From: DASVWZ01 sp963715675
Lineage (GTDB): Bacteria > Acidobacteriota > Terriglobia > Terriglobales > Acidobacteriaceae
Reading direction: 5' to 3'
DNA: 64,000 bases
NCBI GenBank assembly: GCA_963715675.1
Contig: OY970265.1
Coordinates: 992,001 to 1,056,000 of the forward strand
Part shown: positions 26,449 to 35,576 of the stretch, piece after piece
How the letters are laid out: each line of letters opens with the position of its first letter
How positions within the stretch are numbered: the stretch's first letter is position 1
The notes under the pieces: generated by a model
Told to the model about the DNA's origin: nothing
Database searches by the model: none
The model's input: only the letters and a program-made list of their open reading frames with translations
Made by a program: the position numbers and the translations under genes

Positions 26449-26852
26449 AGCGTGGGTCTTTTCACCCGAAAACGAAAACCAGCCAGCGGTCCAAAGCCAA
26501 ACCACGAACGACCAACGACGTAAAGCCTGCCCTGAGCCGAATGGCAAGGGGACGTACGACCAAAGCCCAACGACCATCGACCATCGACCAAGAGCCAAGG
26601 CGAACGACGTACGACGAACGACGTGCGACTACGGACCAACCACGCCCTTTGTTTTCAATATTTTGCCTCTACCCCCCCCTCTAGATTTTGCCGACCAAAT
26701 CTCCGTAACCCCATGATTCCACTAGACCCCTGGGGAGGGGGTATATACCCCAAAAAAAGCAAAGCGCCAGAAACCGAGAGCCAGAGCCAAAGGCTAAGAG
26801 CCAAAGGCGAACGACCAACGACCAAAACCGAAACGAAAAGGAGCCACAAACC
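26449..26852. repeat. low-complexity intergenic region with dispersed element
   Basis: Contains degenerate short repeats of the type CGACCAACGAC/CGACGTACGAC (26500-26640 and 26805-26830). A ~68-bp element at 26680-26747 (CTAGATTTTG ... GGGGAGGGGGTATAT) recurs inverted at 35834-35902. No convincing gene. Confidence 0.65.
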
Positions 26853-27566
26853 ATGCCAACCTACCCCAAACACATCCTCCGTTGCCAGCACATCAAGGTC
26901 AACGGCACCCAGTGCGGATCGCCCGCTCTCACCACCCAGCGCTTCTGTTTCTTCCATCAGGAGAACCGTCCGCGGCGTGTCCGCATCGGCCGCAAGGCCA
27001 CGCAGGCCGCTGCCGCCGTCATGTTGCCCGTCCTCGAGGACGCCAACTCCATCCAGGTCGCAGTCATGCAGATCACCCGCCTGCTCTTGGGCGGCCAGAT
27101 CGACCACAAGACCGCCGGCTTGACGCTGTACGCGTTGCAAATCGCCTCCAGCAATCTGGCCCGGATTACATTTGAAGCCGACCGCCCGACCCGCATCGTC
27201 ATTGACCGCGCCCGCGTCGCCGAAACCCTGCTGGGACGCACTCCCTGGTCCGCCTGCGGAGTCGGCCACGACTCGGAGTGCGATGAGGAAGAGGAAAAGA
27301 GACATCACGGCGGCCTCGCCCGGCTTCTGATGCGGAACCTCGGCCTCACCGACGAAGAGATCGACGAGCAAAAGCGCCAACTGGAAGCCGAGGAAAACGG
27401 GGAAGAGGAAGAAGAAGAGGACAAGAACGAAGACGAAGCCGAACCCACCGCCGAAGATTCCCCGGGCGGCCACGATATCCAGGCCTGCGTTGGCTCGGCC
27501 AGGGTAGGGGCTCAGCCAGGTTTCTTCCGCTCAAAACGGGGGCCGGCCCGCCGCTATCTTTCCTGA
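26853..27566 (+). CDS. hypothetical protein with Cys/His knuckle and acidic tail
   Basis: 237 residues. The N-terminus CQHIKVNGTQCGSPALTTQR followed by FCFFH has a C-x9-C...C-x2-H spacing that could bind zinc. A helical middle (LPVLEDANSIQVAVMQITRLL) follows, then a strongly acidic segment rich in Glu (~residues 175-205) and a basic C-terminus. Such genes look like a recurrent acidobacterial orphan family (inference). Function unknown. A ribosome site AAGGAG precedes the ATG. Confidence 0.65.
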   Translation: MPTYPKHILRCQHIKVNGTQCGSPALTTQRFCFFHQENRPRRVRIGRKATQAAAAVMLPVLEDANSIQVAVMQITRLLLGGQIDHKTAGLTLYALQIASSNLARITFEADRPTRIVIDRARVAETLLGRTPWSACGVGHDSECDEEEEKRHHGGLARLLMRNLGLTDEEIDEQKRQLEAEENGEEEEEEDKNEDEAEPTAEDSPGGHDIQACVGSARVGAQPGFFRSKRGPARRYLS

Positions 27567-27617
27567 TTTTTCAAGAGGCGAACGACCAACGACGTACGAC
27601 GAGAAACCAGCAACCGT

Positions 27618-28856
27618 CTACACCGCGACCCTATTCTCGCGCGCCGCGTAGTGTGACTCCACATACTCGTCGAGAATTTTTCTGAACTCCGCCACGATGT
27701 GGTCGCCCTTCAGCGTGGTGAACAGCCGTCCGTCGACGTAGACCGGAGCTTTGGGCTCTTCGAACGTTCCGGGCAGGGAAATGCCGAGATTGGCGTGCTT
27801 GGATTCGCCCGGACCATTGACCACACAGCCCATCACCGCGACTTTCATTTCCTCGACGCCCGTGTAGTGGTCTTTCCACGCCGGCATCTGCTCGCGCAGG
27901 TAGGTTTGAATCTGCTCCGCCATTTCCTGGAAGAAGGTGCTGGTGGTGCGTCCGCAGCCGGGACACGCGGTCACTTGCGGAGTGAAGCTGCGAATCCCGA
28001 TCGACTGCAGAATCTGCTGGGCCACGCGCACTTCTTCCGTGCGGTCGCCGCCGGGAGCGGGCGTGAGCGAAACCCGAATCGTATCGCCAATGCCTTCCTG
28101 CAGCAGCACGCCCATGCCTGCGGTGGAAGCGACTACGCCTTTGTTGCCCATGCCGGCTTCGGTCAGGCCCAGATGCAGCGGATAATTGCAGCGGGCCGCA
28201 AGCACGCGATAGACGTCGATCAGATCCTGCACGCCGCTGACTTTTGCGCTGAGGATAATCTGGTCCAGACGAAGCCCGCATGTCTCGGCCAGCGCGGCGG
28301 AATTCAGCGCGCTTACCACCATGGCTTCCATGGTGACTTCGCGGGCGTCTTTTGGTTCGGCAAGCCGCGAGTTCTCATCCATCATGCGGGTGAGCAGCGC
28401 CTGGTCCAGCGAGCCCCAGTTCACCCCGATCCGCACCGGTTTCTGGTTTTCGGCCGCGACTTCGATCATAGTGCGGAAGTTATTGTCATCCTTGCGGCCA
28501 ATGCCGACGTTGCCCGGATTGATCCGGTACTTGGCCAGCGCTCTTGCGCACGCGGGATACTTCTTCAGCAGGATGTGCCCGTTGTAATGGAAGTCGCCGA
28601 TGATGGGAACGCGGATCCCCTGCCGGTCAAGTTGCTCCACGATGGGCGCCACCGCCGCGGCGGCCTCTTCGGTGTTCACGGTGACTCGAACCAGTTCCGA
28701 ACCGGCCCTGGCCAAAGCCGCCACCTGCTGCACCGTGGAAGCCACATCGGCGGTATCGGTGTTGGTCATCGACTGCACCACGATTGGTGCATCCGACCCT
28801 ACGCGCACACTGCCAATGGCGCAGGTCACAGTCTTCCTTCGCTGAATCTCTGCCAT
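27618..28856 (-). CDS. ispG: 4-hydroxy-3-methylbut-2-enyl diphosphate synthase
   Basis: 412 residues, full length. Opens RKTVTCAIGSVRVGSDAPIVVQSMTNTDT, diagnostic for IspG. The iron-sulfur ligands are in CPGCGRTTSTFF and GCVVNGPGESKHANLGIS. It reduces MEcPP to HMBPP in the MEP isoprenoid pathway using a [4Fe-4S] cluster. It shares strand with rseP, dxr, cdsA and uppS but is separated from them by ~700 bp and a small gene, so it may have its own promoter. Confidence 0.96.
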   Translation of the reverse strand: MAEIQRRKTVTCAIGSVRVGSDAPIVVQSMTNTDTADVASTVQQVAALARAGSELVRVTVNTEEAAAAVAPIVEQLDRQGIRVPIIGDFHYNGHILLKKYPACARALAKYRINPGNVGIGRKDDNNFRTMIEVAAENQKPVRIGVNWGSLDQALLTRMMDENSRLAEPKDAREVTMEAMVVSALNSAALAETCGLRLDQIILSAKVSGVQDLIDVYRVLAARCNYPLHLGLTEAGMGNKGVVASTAGMGVLLQEGIGDTIRVSLTPAPGGDRTEEVRVAQQILQSIGIRSFTPQVTACPGCGRTTSTFFQEMAEQIQTYLREQMPAWKDHYTGVEEMKVAVMGCVVNGPGESKHANLGISLPGTFEEPKAPVYVDGRLFTTLKGDHIVAEFRKILDEYVESHYAARENRVAV

Positions 28857-28931
28857 GGGAAGCCTTATTTTACCATGCAGGAACTTCCCTTTGGCAGCCT
28901 TCGACAGTTTGCAAAGCGGGACTGCGGCGGG

Positions 28932-29252
28932 CTACTTCTGCTTATGGATGTGGAAGGCGTACTTGTCAAGAACGTACCCAACCATGGCGCCGCCGCTGGT
29001 GATGAGCGCATCGCGGCCGGAAAAGGGATTGCCGCGGCCCTTGTCATATCCCTCTTTGGCGATCCCAGCCCCGATCCCCGCCGCCAAGCCGAGCCAGGGC
29101 CGGTGGGTTGCCGCGCCCACCCCCATGGAAATCCCGGCCCCACCCAGACCGTGCAGAGTTTTATGCACGGCAAAGTCAGACTGCGTTTGCGGCGCCTGCG
29201 CCCAGGCAACGCTGGTGAGCGCAAGCGCGATGGCAAGATACATGGCTTTCAT
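28932..29252 (-). CDS. small exported glycine-rich protein
   Basis: 106 residues. MKAMYLAIALALTSVAWAQA is a good signal peptide. The mature part has glycine-zipper-like stretches (LGGAGISMGVGAAT, GLAAGIGAGIAKEG), suggesting a membrane-associated or outer-membrane helix pair. Ends HIHKQK. Function unknown; lies upstream of ispG on the same strand. Confidence 0.7.
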   Translation of the reverse strand: MKAMYLAIALALTSVAWAQAPQTQSDFAVHKTLHGLGGAGISMGVGAATHRPWLGLAAGIGAGIAKEGYDKGRGNPFSGRDALITSGGAMVGYVLDKYAFHIHKQK

Positions 29253-29574
29253 GGTGAACTCCCTGGGTTGAATGGCGCCTGTGTCAACCCCCCTGGGGGC
29301 AGTGGGTCGACCGCGAACGCAGAACTATGGGAGGGGGGTACTCAAGCCGGGGGGGCCCACATACGCGTCAAGCTGGAGCATCTTCGGGGCCGAAGGTTAA
29401 CTTGAGGTAACATTGTGTAAGTAATTGATAAAAAACACGAAAGCCTACTTGATGTCATTGTGCAGTGGCAAGCCCCGCGGGCCAAGATGCAAGCTTTTTC
29501 GCTACTTCGGTTCCTGGGGTCGTCCTAAGCCGAAGAGCCGAACCGTGTGGCCACCGCTCCAGGGAACCCGAGAA
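29253..29574. other. intergenic stretch, nothing recognised
   Basis: Contains G/C homopolymer runs around 29290-29350 and an A+T-rich patch at ~29410-29450. No gene, RNA or terminator was recognised. Confidence 0.4.
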
Positions 29575-30915
29575 CTACGGCAGCCTGCCGGCCAAGCCCG
29601 GGAGGGATTTGGCGATGTCGTTGTAGATCACCATCACCGCAAACAGCACGAGGAACACAAATGCTGCTTGATAGATGCGTTCTTTGATCTGCAGGCTGAT
29701 GTCGCGCCGCATCAGGCCTTCGACGAGCAACAGGAGGATGACGCCGCCATCCAGAATCGGGATGGGAAGCAGGTTGAAAATTCCCAGATTCAAGCTGATG
29801 GCCGAGGTCAGCTCCAGCAGGGGAGTCCAGCCCTTCTCCGACGCCGCTTGACCGGCAGCCCGGCCAATGCCGATCGGACCCTCAATGGATCGCACCGAGA
29901 TCTTGCGTTGCAACATCTTTTGCACGAGCTCGAGAATCAGCAGGGAGCCTTGCCGGTTGCGTTCCAGAGAGCGCGACAATGCCGCCGCAAACGGCAGACT
30001 CGTGACCCTGGTGGGAAGACTGCCAATTCCGATCCGATAGCGCTGGTCGCCCTTCACGTTGGTCAGCACCGGTTGCACCACGAACTTCATCGTTTGGCCG
30101 CTGCGCAGCACGGTCAGTTCCAGTGGTTTGTCCCGGGTCCGTTTCAGCAGATCCACCATCGCCTCCAGACCGGGCATCTCCTGACTATTGACGGCAACAA
30201 TGTCGTCCCCGACCTTCATGCCCGCCTTTTCCGCAGGCATGCCAGGTTCCAGTTCGGTAATCGTGAAGTTCGGCTCCTTGGGCGTCCACCCCACATAGCC
30301 CAGGCGATTCGTCCCGTAAGCATCGGGAGTAATAGACATTGCCAAAGTCTGATTGCCGCGCACAACCGAGACTTGCAGAGGCTGGCCGGGACTGAGCGCT
30401 TCCTTGTTTGCTACCTGCTCCCAGTTCGGATTCTGAATTCCGTCAATGGCTGCGATACGATCTCCCACGCGCAGGCCGACCCTGGACGCCGGCGTATCGG
30501 GCGTGATCCACCCGATGACCGTGGGCTCATCCATCACCGCCAAGTACTCGTAGTGAACCATATAGACGCCAGTGAGCAGGCCGATCGCCAGAAGAATGTT
30601 CATTGACGGGCCGGCAATCGCAATGAGGAAGCGGTGCCAGCGTGGATGCGACATGAACTCGGCCGGATCGCCGGTGCGGTCGTCCATCGGGTTTTCGCCG
30701 CTCATCTTTACGTAGCCGCCCAGCGGAACGGCGGCTATGCGGTAGTCGGTTTCACCGCGCCGGAAGCCGAACAAGCGCTTGCCGAAGCCGATGGAGAAAA
30801 CCTCGACTCGCACGCCCAGCAACTTGGCCGCTGCATAATGGCCGAACTCATGGATCAGGATCATGAATCCCAGAACCACCGCAACCGCAATCACCGCTGT
30901 AAAGAACTCTGACAT
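29575..30915 (-). CDS. rseP: RIP metalloprotease RseP (site-2 protease)
   Basis: 446 residues. The zinc site H22-E-F-G-H26 lies in the first membrane helix (MILIHEFGHYAAAKLLGVRV), and the third ligand in NLLPIPILDGG near the C-terminus. Two PDZ domains lie between (EPTVIGWITPDTPASRVGL; LEPGMPAEKAGMKVGDDIV). It cuts anti-sigma factors and remnant signal peptides inside the membrane. It starts 8 bp after dxr, with a ribosome site AGGAA, consistent with a uppS-cdsA-dxr-rseP transcription unit seen in many bacteria. Confidence 0.95.
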   Translation of the reverse strand: MSEFFTAVIAVAVVLGFMILIHEFGHYAAAKLLGVRVEVFSIGFGKRLFGFRRGETDYRIAAVPLGGYVKMSGENPMDDRTGDPAEFMSHPRWHRFLIAIAGPSMNILLAIGLLTGVYMVHYEYLAVMDEPTVIGWITPDTPASRVGLRVGDRIAAIDGIQNPNWEQVANKEALSPGQPLQVSVVRGNQTLAMSITPDAYGTNRLGYVGWTPKEPNFTITELEPGMPAEKAGMKVGDDIVAVNSQEMPGLEAMVDLLKRTRDKPLELTVLRSGQTMKFVVQPVLTNVKGDQRYRIGIGSLPTRVTSLPFAAALSRSLERNRQGSLLILELVQKMLQRKISVRSIEGPIGIGRAAGQAASEKGWTPLLELTSAISLNLGIFNLLPIPILDGGVILLLLVEGLMRRDISLQIKERIYQAAFVFLVLFAVMVIYNDIAKSLPGLAGRLP

Positions 30916-30923
30916 AAGCTTGA

Positions 30924-32132
30924 TTATTCCTGGAGTCGTCCCGCCGAGACCGGTTTTAAAACGGAAGCGCGGCTGAGTTCTGCGATCCGCTCTCGAGCCA
31001 CCTCGCGTGCTCTTCCATCTGCCTGGAGCACTTGTGTAATAGATTCAAGTTTTCCAATTTGGGTTTCACTAAGTACTTCTTCGATCACCTCGGGAATCTG
31101 GTTGAAACGGATGATGCCTTCGAGAAACGCCGCGACGGCTACTTCATCGGCCGCATTCAGTGCCACCGGCTTTGCTCCTCCGGCCTCCGCTGCCTCGTAT
31201 GCCAGACGCAGACAAGGAAATTTTTCCACGTCCGGCGTGCAGAATTCGAGGTGCCGTAAGTCCATGACCGGGAAGCGCATATTCGACGCCACACGCTCCG
31301 GATAGGTTAACGCGTACAAAATCGGCAGGCGCATGTCGGTTACCGAAAACTGCGCAAGTATGCTGCCATCCACGAATTCCACCATGGAATGAATGGTGGA
31401 TTGCGGGTGCACGATCACGCGAATCTGGCTGGGCGGCAAGTTGAACAAACGGCAAGCCTCTATGACCTCGAAGCCCTTATTCATCAGGGTTGCCGAGTCG
31501 ATTGTGATCCGCCGGCCCATCTTCCAGGTGGGATGATTGAGCGCCTCATCCACGGTGATGGATGCAAATTGGGTTCGTGGAGTGTGAAGAAAAGGACCAC
31601 CCGAGGCGGTCAGCCAGATCTGCTGGACTTCCTCCATCCGGCCCCCGCGCAGGCACTGATGCACCGCGTTATGTTCACTGTCGATGGGCAGCAGGGGCTT
31701 GCCCTGGCGGCGCGCTTCGGCGGTGATCAACTCGCCTGCGGCAACCAGGCATTCCTTGTTGGCCAACCCGACCGTCTTGCCTGCGCGAACTGCCTCGTAG
31801 GTCGCTTCCAGTCCGGCGACGCCGACAATCGCGCTGACCACAAAATCAACTTCCGGGTGAGTGGCCACCCGCAGGTTGCCGGCAGCCCCATGTACCACTT
31901 CGATCTCGCCAAGGCCCGCGGCCCTTAGCCGCCGGCCAAGAATATCGGCGTCAGATGGGGCGGCAACGGACATGAGCGATGGTTTCCAGCGGTGTGCCTG
32001 CTCAAGCGCGGCATCCAGATTCCGGCCAGCGGCAAGGGAAACCACCGCAAAGCGCTCCGGATAGGATTCCACGATGCTGAGCGTGCTCCGGCCGATGGAG
32101 CCAGTCGATCCCAGGATGGCGATGCGTTTCAT
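30924..32132 (-). CDS. dxr: 1-deoxy-D-xylulose 5-phosphate reductoisomerase
   Basis: 402 residues. NADPH loop LGSTGSIGRSTLSIVESYPE at the N-terminus, GKTVGLANKECLVAAGELI and PIDSEHNAVHQCL for metal and substrate binding, and MNKGFEVIEACRLF near the middle. It makes MEP from DXP, the second step of the same pathway as ispG. Directly followed by rseP. Confidence 0.96.
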   Translation of the reverse strand: MKRIAILGSTGSIGRSTLSIVESYPERFAVVSLAAGRNLDAALEQAHRWKPSLMSVAAPSDADILGRRLRAAGLGEIEVVHGAAGNLRVATHPEVDFVVSAIVGVAGLEATYEAVRAGKTVGLANKECLVAAGELITAEARRQGKPLLPIDSEHNAVHQCLRGGRMEEVQQIWLTASGGPFLHTPRTQFASITVDEALNHPTWKMGRRITIDSATLMNKGFEVIEACRLFNLPPSQIRVIVHPQSTIHSMVEFVDGSILAQFSVTDMRLPILYALTYPERVASNMRFPVMDLRHLEFCTPDVEKFPCLRLAYEAAEAGGAKPVALNAADEVAVAAFLEGIIRFNQIPEVIEEVLSETQIGKLESITQVLQADGRAREVARERIAELSRASVLKPVSAGRLQE

Positions 32133-32286
32133 AAGGGCGATTAGAGGGAATCTGCTGTAGGCAGCCTAACCTCGATACCTGCAGTGACAGGGCTACTTGG
32201 CGATCACTGAACACTGCCAAATACCATCTGCAAGAAGCATCGACTAACGACAAATCCGCCGGCCGACCAAAGACCAACGACAAAAC

Positions 32287-33189
32287 CTACTGCATGACCC
32301 GCCAAGCCGCATAGTACCACAGCACCGGAGCGGCAAAGAGCAGCGCGTCGATGCGGTCCAGCATGCCTCCGTGGCCGGGCAAAATTGTTCCCGAATCCTT
32401 TACTCCCGCTCCGCGCTTGATGAGCGACTCCACCAAGTCTCCCAGTTGAGCGGCAATGTTGATAGCGGCGGAAAGCAGCAAAGTCGGCCAAAGCGGCGGT
32501 TTCTGGAGCGCAAAAAACCCGTCCCGGCGCTCAATGAGATGCGCATTCAGCAAGAACGAACTGACCGGCAGAGCATAGTTGTACAGCAACATGCCGACGA
32601 CCAGGCTGGCGAGCAGGGACGCAATCGCACCCTCCCAGGTCTTTTTCGGGCTGATGCGGGGTGACATCAAGTGCCGGCCAAGCGAGCGTCCGACGAAGTA
32701 GGCGAAAATGTCTCCTGCCCAAACCAGCAGCAGCAGATAGAGCAAGAGAAACGCCCCCGACCACTGCACGCGAACTTGCACTAGAAATCCGAGCGGCATA
32801 GCAATGTACGCGAAGGCGAGAGCCGAGACCATCGCCGCCGGAAATGCGCTGCTCAAATCCGCACGCCTCATGCCGACGGTGAGAAAAACAAACGGGGCAA
32901 GCGCTGCTGCGAATCCGGCTGTATAGATAAAGATGGCTGCCGAGACGAGCGGTTTGCTGTCCGCCGGCGTGATTGCGAGGAAAAGGAAGAACAATGCGAC
33001 GAAGATATAGGTGGGCCAGTGAAACGGTCGAATGCCGTAAGCTTCCGCCAGTTTCAGCAGTTCCTGTACGGCGAGCAGGGCGACCAGGGCCGCCACCAGC
33101 GCCACCACAGAGACCGGCGCGCGCAGCACCAGCAGCAGAACAATCGGAATCAGGACCACCGCAGTGAGGACTCGCTTGAGGAGGTGCAA
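32287..33189 (-). CDS. cdsA: phosphatidate cytidylyltransferase
   Basis: About 300 residues with 7-8 hydrophobic helices and the C-terminal CDP-alcohol signature: LVESLIKRGAGVKDSGTILP followed by GHGGMLDRID. It makes CDP-diacylglycerol at the membrane. The likely start is a TTG at 33189, 5 bp after the uppS stop, with GGAG upstream. The 154-bp gap before dxr contains short CGACCAACGAC-type repeats. Confidence 0.93.
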   Translation of the reverse strand: MHLLKRVLTAVVLIPIVLLLVLRAPVSVVALVAALVALLAVQELLKLAEAYGIRPFHWPTYIFVALFFLFLAITPADSKPLVSAAIFIYTAGFAAALAPFVFLTVGMRRADLSSAFPAAMVSALAFAYIAMPLGFLVQVRVQWSGAFLLLYLLLLVWAGDIFAYFVGRSLGRHLMSPRISPKKTWEGAIASLLASLVVGMLLYNYALPVSSFLLNAHLIERRDGFFALQKPPLWPTLLLSAAINIAAQLGDLVESLIKRGAGVKDSGTILPGHGGMLDRIDALLFAAPVLWYYAAWRVMQ

Positions 33190-33194
33190 CGGCC

Positions 33195-34022
33195 TTAGCT
33201 CCGGACTTTCTTCGAGCCGTGTGGGGCAACGGCCGCTGGGGCTGACTCTTCCGACAGGCCACCGTAGCGCCGTTCGCGTTTTTGAAATTCAGCGACCGCT
33301 TCCAGCAGATGCACACCGCGAAATTCCGGCCATAAGGTGGGCGTGACGTAGATTTCTGCGTAGGCCAGTTGCCACAACAGGAAATTGCTGAGCCGCATTT
33401 CGCCGCTGGTGCGGATCACCAGGTCGGGATCGGGCAAATGGCCGGTATAGAGATGCCGGCTTACCGTTTCCTCGTCAATCTTCAGATGGCGTATGCCCCC
33501 GTTATTCTCCGCGGCACGAACCATGGACTGGAACGCGTCTACCAGTTCGGTTCGGGCGCTATAGTTCAACGCCAGCGTCAGGACCATCCCTGTGTTCTTC
33601 GCCGTGGCTTCGCTCGCCCAGCGCATCTTCTCCTGCACGGGCAAAGGCAGTTCCTGCTGCCGGCCAATGTATTCCAGGCGGATGTTGTTCTTGTTCAGGG
33701 TGGGCACTTCCGCCTTCAGATAGCGGCAGAGCAGGCTCATCAGGAAGTGGACTTCGCTGGCCGGCCGCTTCTTCCAATTCTCTTCGGAGAAAGCGTAGAG
33801 AGTGAGCGCGGGGATGCCGATTGCGGAGGCGGTCTCTACCGCCGAGCGCACCGACGACACTCCAGCACGATGTCCGGCGATGCGCGGAAGGTGACGCCGC
33901 CGTGCCCACCGCCCGTTGCCGTCCATGATGATGGCGATGTGTTTTGGGAGCCGTACCGGATCCAGCCGCTGGTAAACTTCCGCCTCTTTGCGGTCCAGTC
34001 CGTCGGGAACTGTGTATTGCAA
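33195..34022 (-). CDS. uppS: isoprenyl transferase (undecaprenyl diphosphate synthase)
   Basis: 275 residues. IAIIMDGNGRWARRRHLPR with the catalytic Asp, GHRAGVSSVR, and the C-terminal RTSGEMRLSNFLLWQLAYAE typical of cis-prenyltransferases. It builds the C55 carrier lipid for cell-wall synthesis. The start appears to be TTG at 34022, with AGAGG just upstream. First gene of the putative uppS-cdsA-dxr-rseP unit. The C-terminus ends in a basic tail (GSKKVRS). Confidence 0.94.
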   Translation of the reverse strand: MQYTVPDGLDRKEAEVYQRLDPVRLPKHIAIIMDGNGRWARRRHLPRIAGHRAGVSSVRSAVETASAIGIPALTLYAFSEENWKKRPASEVHFLMSLLCRYLKAEVPTLNKNNIRLEYIGRQQELPLPVQEKMRWASEATAKNTGMVLTLALNYSARTELVDAFQSMVRAAENNGGIRHLKIDEETVSRHLYTGHLPDPDLVIRTSGEMRLSNFLLWQLAYAEIYVTPTLWPEFRGVHLLEAVAEFQKRERRYGGLSEESAPAAVAPHGSKKVRS

Positions 34023-34187
34023 GCTAACCTCTGCCGTTTCCTGAAGCTAACACAGGATGGGGGTGGTTGCAATGACACCGAAGAGCCCTAGGGTGCCAAA
34101 ATGGGCATGACAGCACGGCTGCGTATTCTACGCGCGCGCTTCTTCGGGGCACCACCTGAAACTCCGACTTTTCGGTGTGCCGGAGTA

Positions 34188-34215
34188 CGCCGGCGAGGAC
34201 GCCGCGCCTACATCG
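34188..34215. repeat. short dispersed repeat (GCGAGGACGCC type)
   Basis: GCCGGCGAGGACGCCGCGCCTACATC is echoed at 52166-52196 and 53346-53376, all at gene ends or gaps. It is a small self-complementary GC-rich unit. Confidence 0.45.
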
Positions 34216-34687
34216 ACGACTTCGGTGGCAGCGAGCAACTCTGGGTTGCCTGCTTCAAGGCCTCATTCAGCGCCGTGCCCAATTCTGAGAGCTGGTCTGT
34301 CGTCATCAACTTCTGCATGCCTTCGAACAGTTCGCGCTCTTCTTTGCGGATGTGGCGAGCCAGCCTTTCGACGAAGTCGACGATGCCGTTGAGTTCCAGA
34401 CTGCGATTCTCAGCACGGGCAAACAATGCTCTCAGGGCGACGTGCTCTGCACGAAGATCATCGACAGTCGCGCGCAACTCTGCCACTTGCCCGACGACGG
34501 GAAACAGCACCTGCTCCTCCGCCGTAAAATGGACGCAGACTTCCTGCTCAAAGTGTGCTTGGATTTCCGCCTGCCAGCTCTCCAGGTCAATTCCGCCGGC
34601 TTGAATCGCCCGGTCCAGACTCACGCACAGCGCCAGCACGTGCTGGTGTTGGCGGGAAAGCGGGATGAGATTGCAGTCGCGCAGCAT
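34208..34687 (-). CDS. hemerythrin-like domain protein
   Basis: 159 residues, all helical. The spacing of ligands (LSRQHQH, HFTAEEQVLFP, LRAEHVALR, LARHIRKEERELF) fits a HHE hemerythrin di-iron site. Such proteins bind oxygen or sense redox/iron. No signal peptide. Convergent arrangement is absent; it lies upstream-adjacent to a HAD phosphatase on the same strand, 38 bp away. Confidence 0.85.
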   Translation of the reverse strand: MLRDCNLIPLSRQHQHVLALCVSLDRAIQAGGIDLESWQAEIQAHFEQEVCVHFTAEEQVLFPVVGQVAELRATVDDLRAEHVALRALFARAENRSLELNGIVDFVERLARHIRKEERELFEGMQKLMTTDQLSELGTALNEALKQATQSCSLPPKSSM

Positions 34688-34724
34688 GTCATTAGTCTAA
34701 CTGCGACGGGCGTGCCGCGGGGGA

Positions 34725-35558
34725 TTAGCCGGCTTCCGCGATCAGAGCCAAGTCCTGGGCGGCGGGCCTCAGGGTGAGCCAGTCGGTACGTACCCGGTCC
34801 CATTCCTGAATCAATAGTCCGTGGGACTCGAAGAACTCGCGAATGCGCAGCCGGTCCCAGCCGACAATGTCTTCGAGGATCGGCGCCAGCACGGCCAGCG
34901 CGTTCGTGCTCAGGATGGTCCGCTTGGCCACCATGGAAACATGACGGGCTTCGGAAACCGCGATGGTGAAGCCGTCCCGCACATTCACATGCAGCATCAC
35001 GTGCACGTCGGAACTGCCATCCCCGACGTAGATGATATGGTCGGGACCCACCTGCTGCTTGCTCTGCAGTTCATCGAGGACCGCGACCTTGCCGTATCCG
35101 GCGGTGGTGCGGGCGATCGACTCGATCTGGCCGGAGGCGGTGTAGCGGAACTCGGTCCCGAAAATGTGGTCGGCAGGGACTATGCCCTCAAGCGCCGACT
35201 GGATGACTTCCACCGGCGCGGCGGAGAGCACGTAGAAATCGAAGTGATATCCCTCAATCCCGCTGGCCAGAATTTCGTACAGCAGGGCAATATTCTCTTT
35301 CAGGCGGATACGCTTCCCGACCTGGTGGAGATGCTCTTTCCGCACCTTGGATTGGAACTCAGGGTCATGCAGCAGCAGATAGGCGAGTTCCGCCCCTTGC
35401 TGCACCAGGTTCAGCTTGGCCATGCCTTTGGCCTTGCGCTCAAACTCCGCGGTGGCAATTCCGGTCAACTCGCTCAGAACGTATCCGGAATCGTTGAAAG
35501 TGAGGGTCTGGTCGAAATCGCTGGCGAATAAGTAGCGTTTCACAAGCTTGTCAGCCAT
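34725..35558 (-). CDS. HAD-superfamily phosphatase (phosphoserine-phosphatase-like)
   Basis: About 277 residues from the ATG at 35558 (MADKLVKRYLFASDFDQTLT); an ATG at 35576 is equally in frame and neither has a strong ribosome site. HAD motif I is DFDQT, motif II is the FYVLSAAP segment, and motifs III/IV are KVAVLDEL and IIYVGDGSSDVHVM. This order matches HAD-IB enzymes such as SerB-like phosphatases. The substrate is not readable from the sequence. Confidence 0.82.
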   Translation of the reverse strand: MADKLVKRYLFASDFDQTLTFNDSGYVLSELTGIATAEFERKAKGMAKLNLVQQGAELAYLLLHDPEFQSKVRKEHLHQVGKRIRLKENIALLYEILASGIEGYHFDFYVLSAAPVEVIQSALEGIVPADHIFGTEFRYTASGQIESIARTTAGYGKVAVLDELQSKQQVGPDHIIYVGDGSSDVHVMLHVNVRDGFTIAVSEARHVSMVAKRTILSTNALAVLAPILEDIVGWDRLRIREFFESHGLLIQEWDRVRTDWLTLRPAAQDLALIAEAG

Positions 35559-35576
35559 AGATAAGTATAGATTCAT

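Noticed and set aside
27699..29405. Long plus-strand open frame opposite ispG (568 codons)
   Set aside because: Antisense to a fully recognisable ispG; its composition (His/Gly/Arg-rich, no domain) is a G+C-driven shadow.
29425..30606. Plus-strand open frame opposite rseP (393 codons)
   Set aside because: Antisense shadow of rseP; low-complexity Gln/His/Arg product with no domain pattern.
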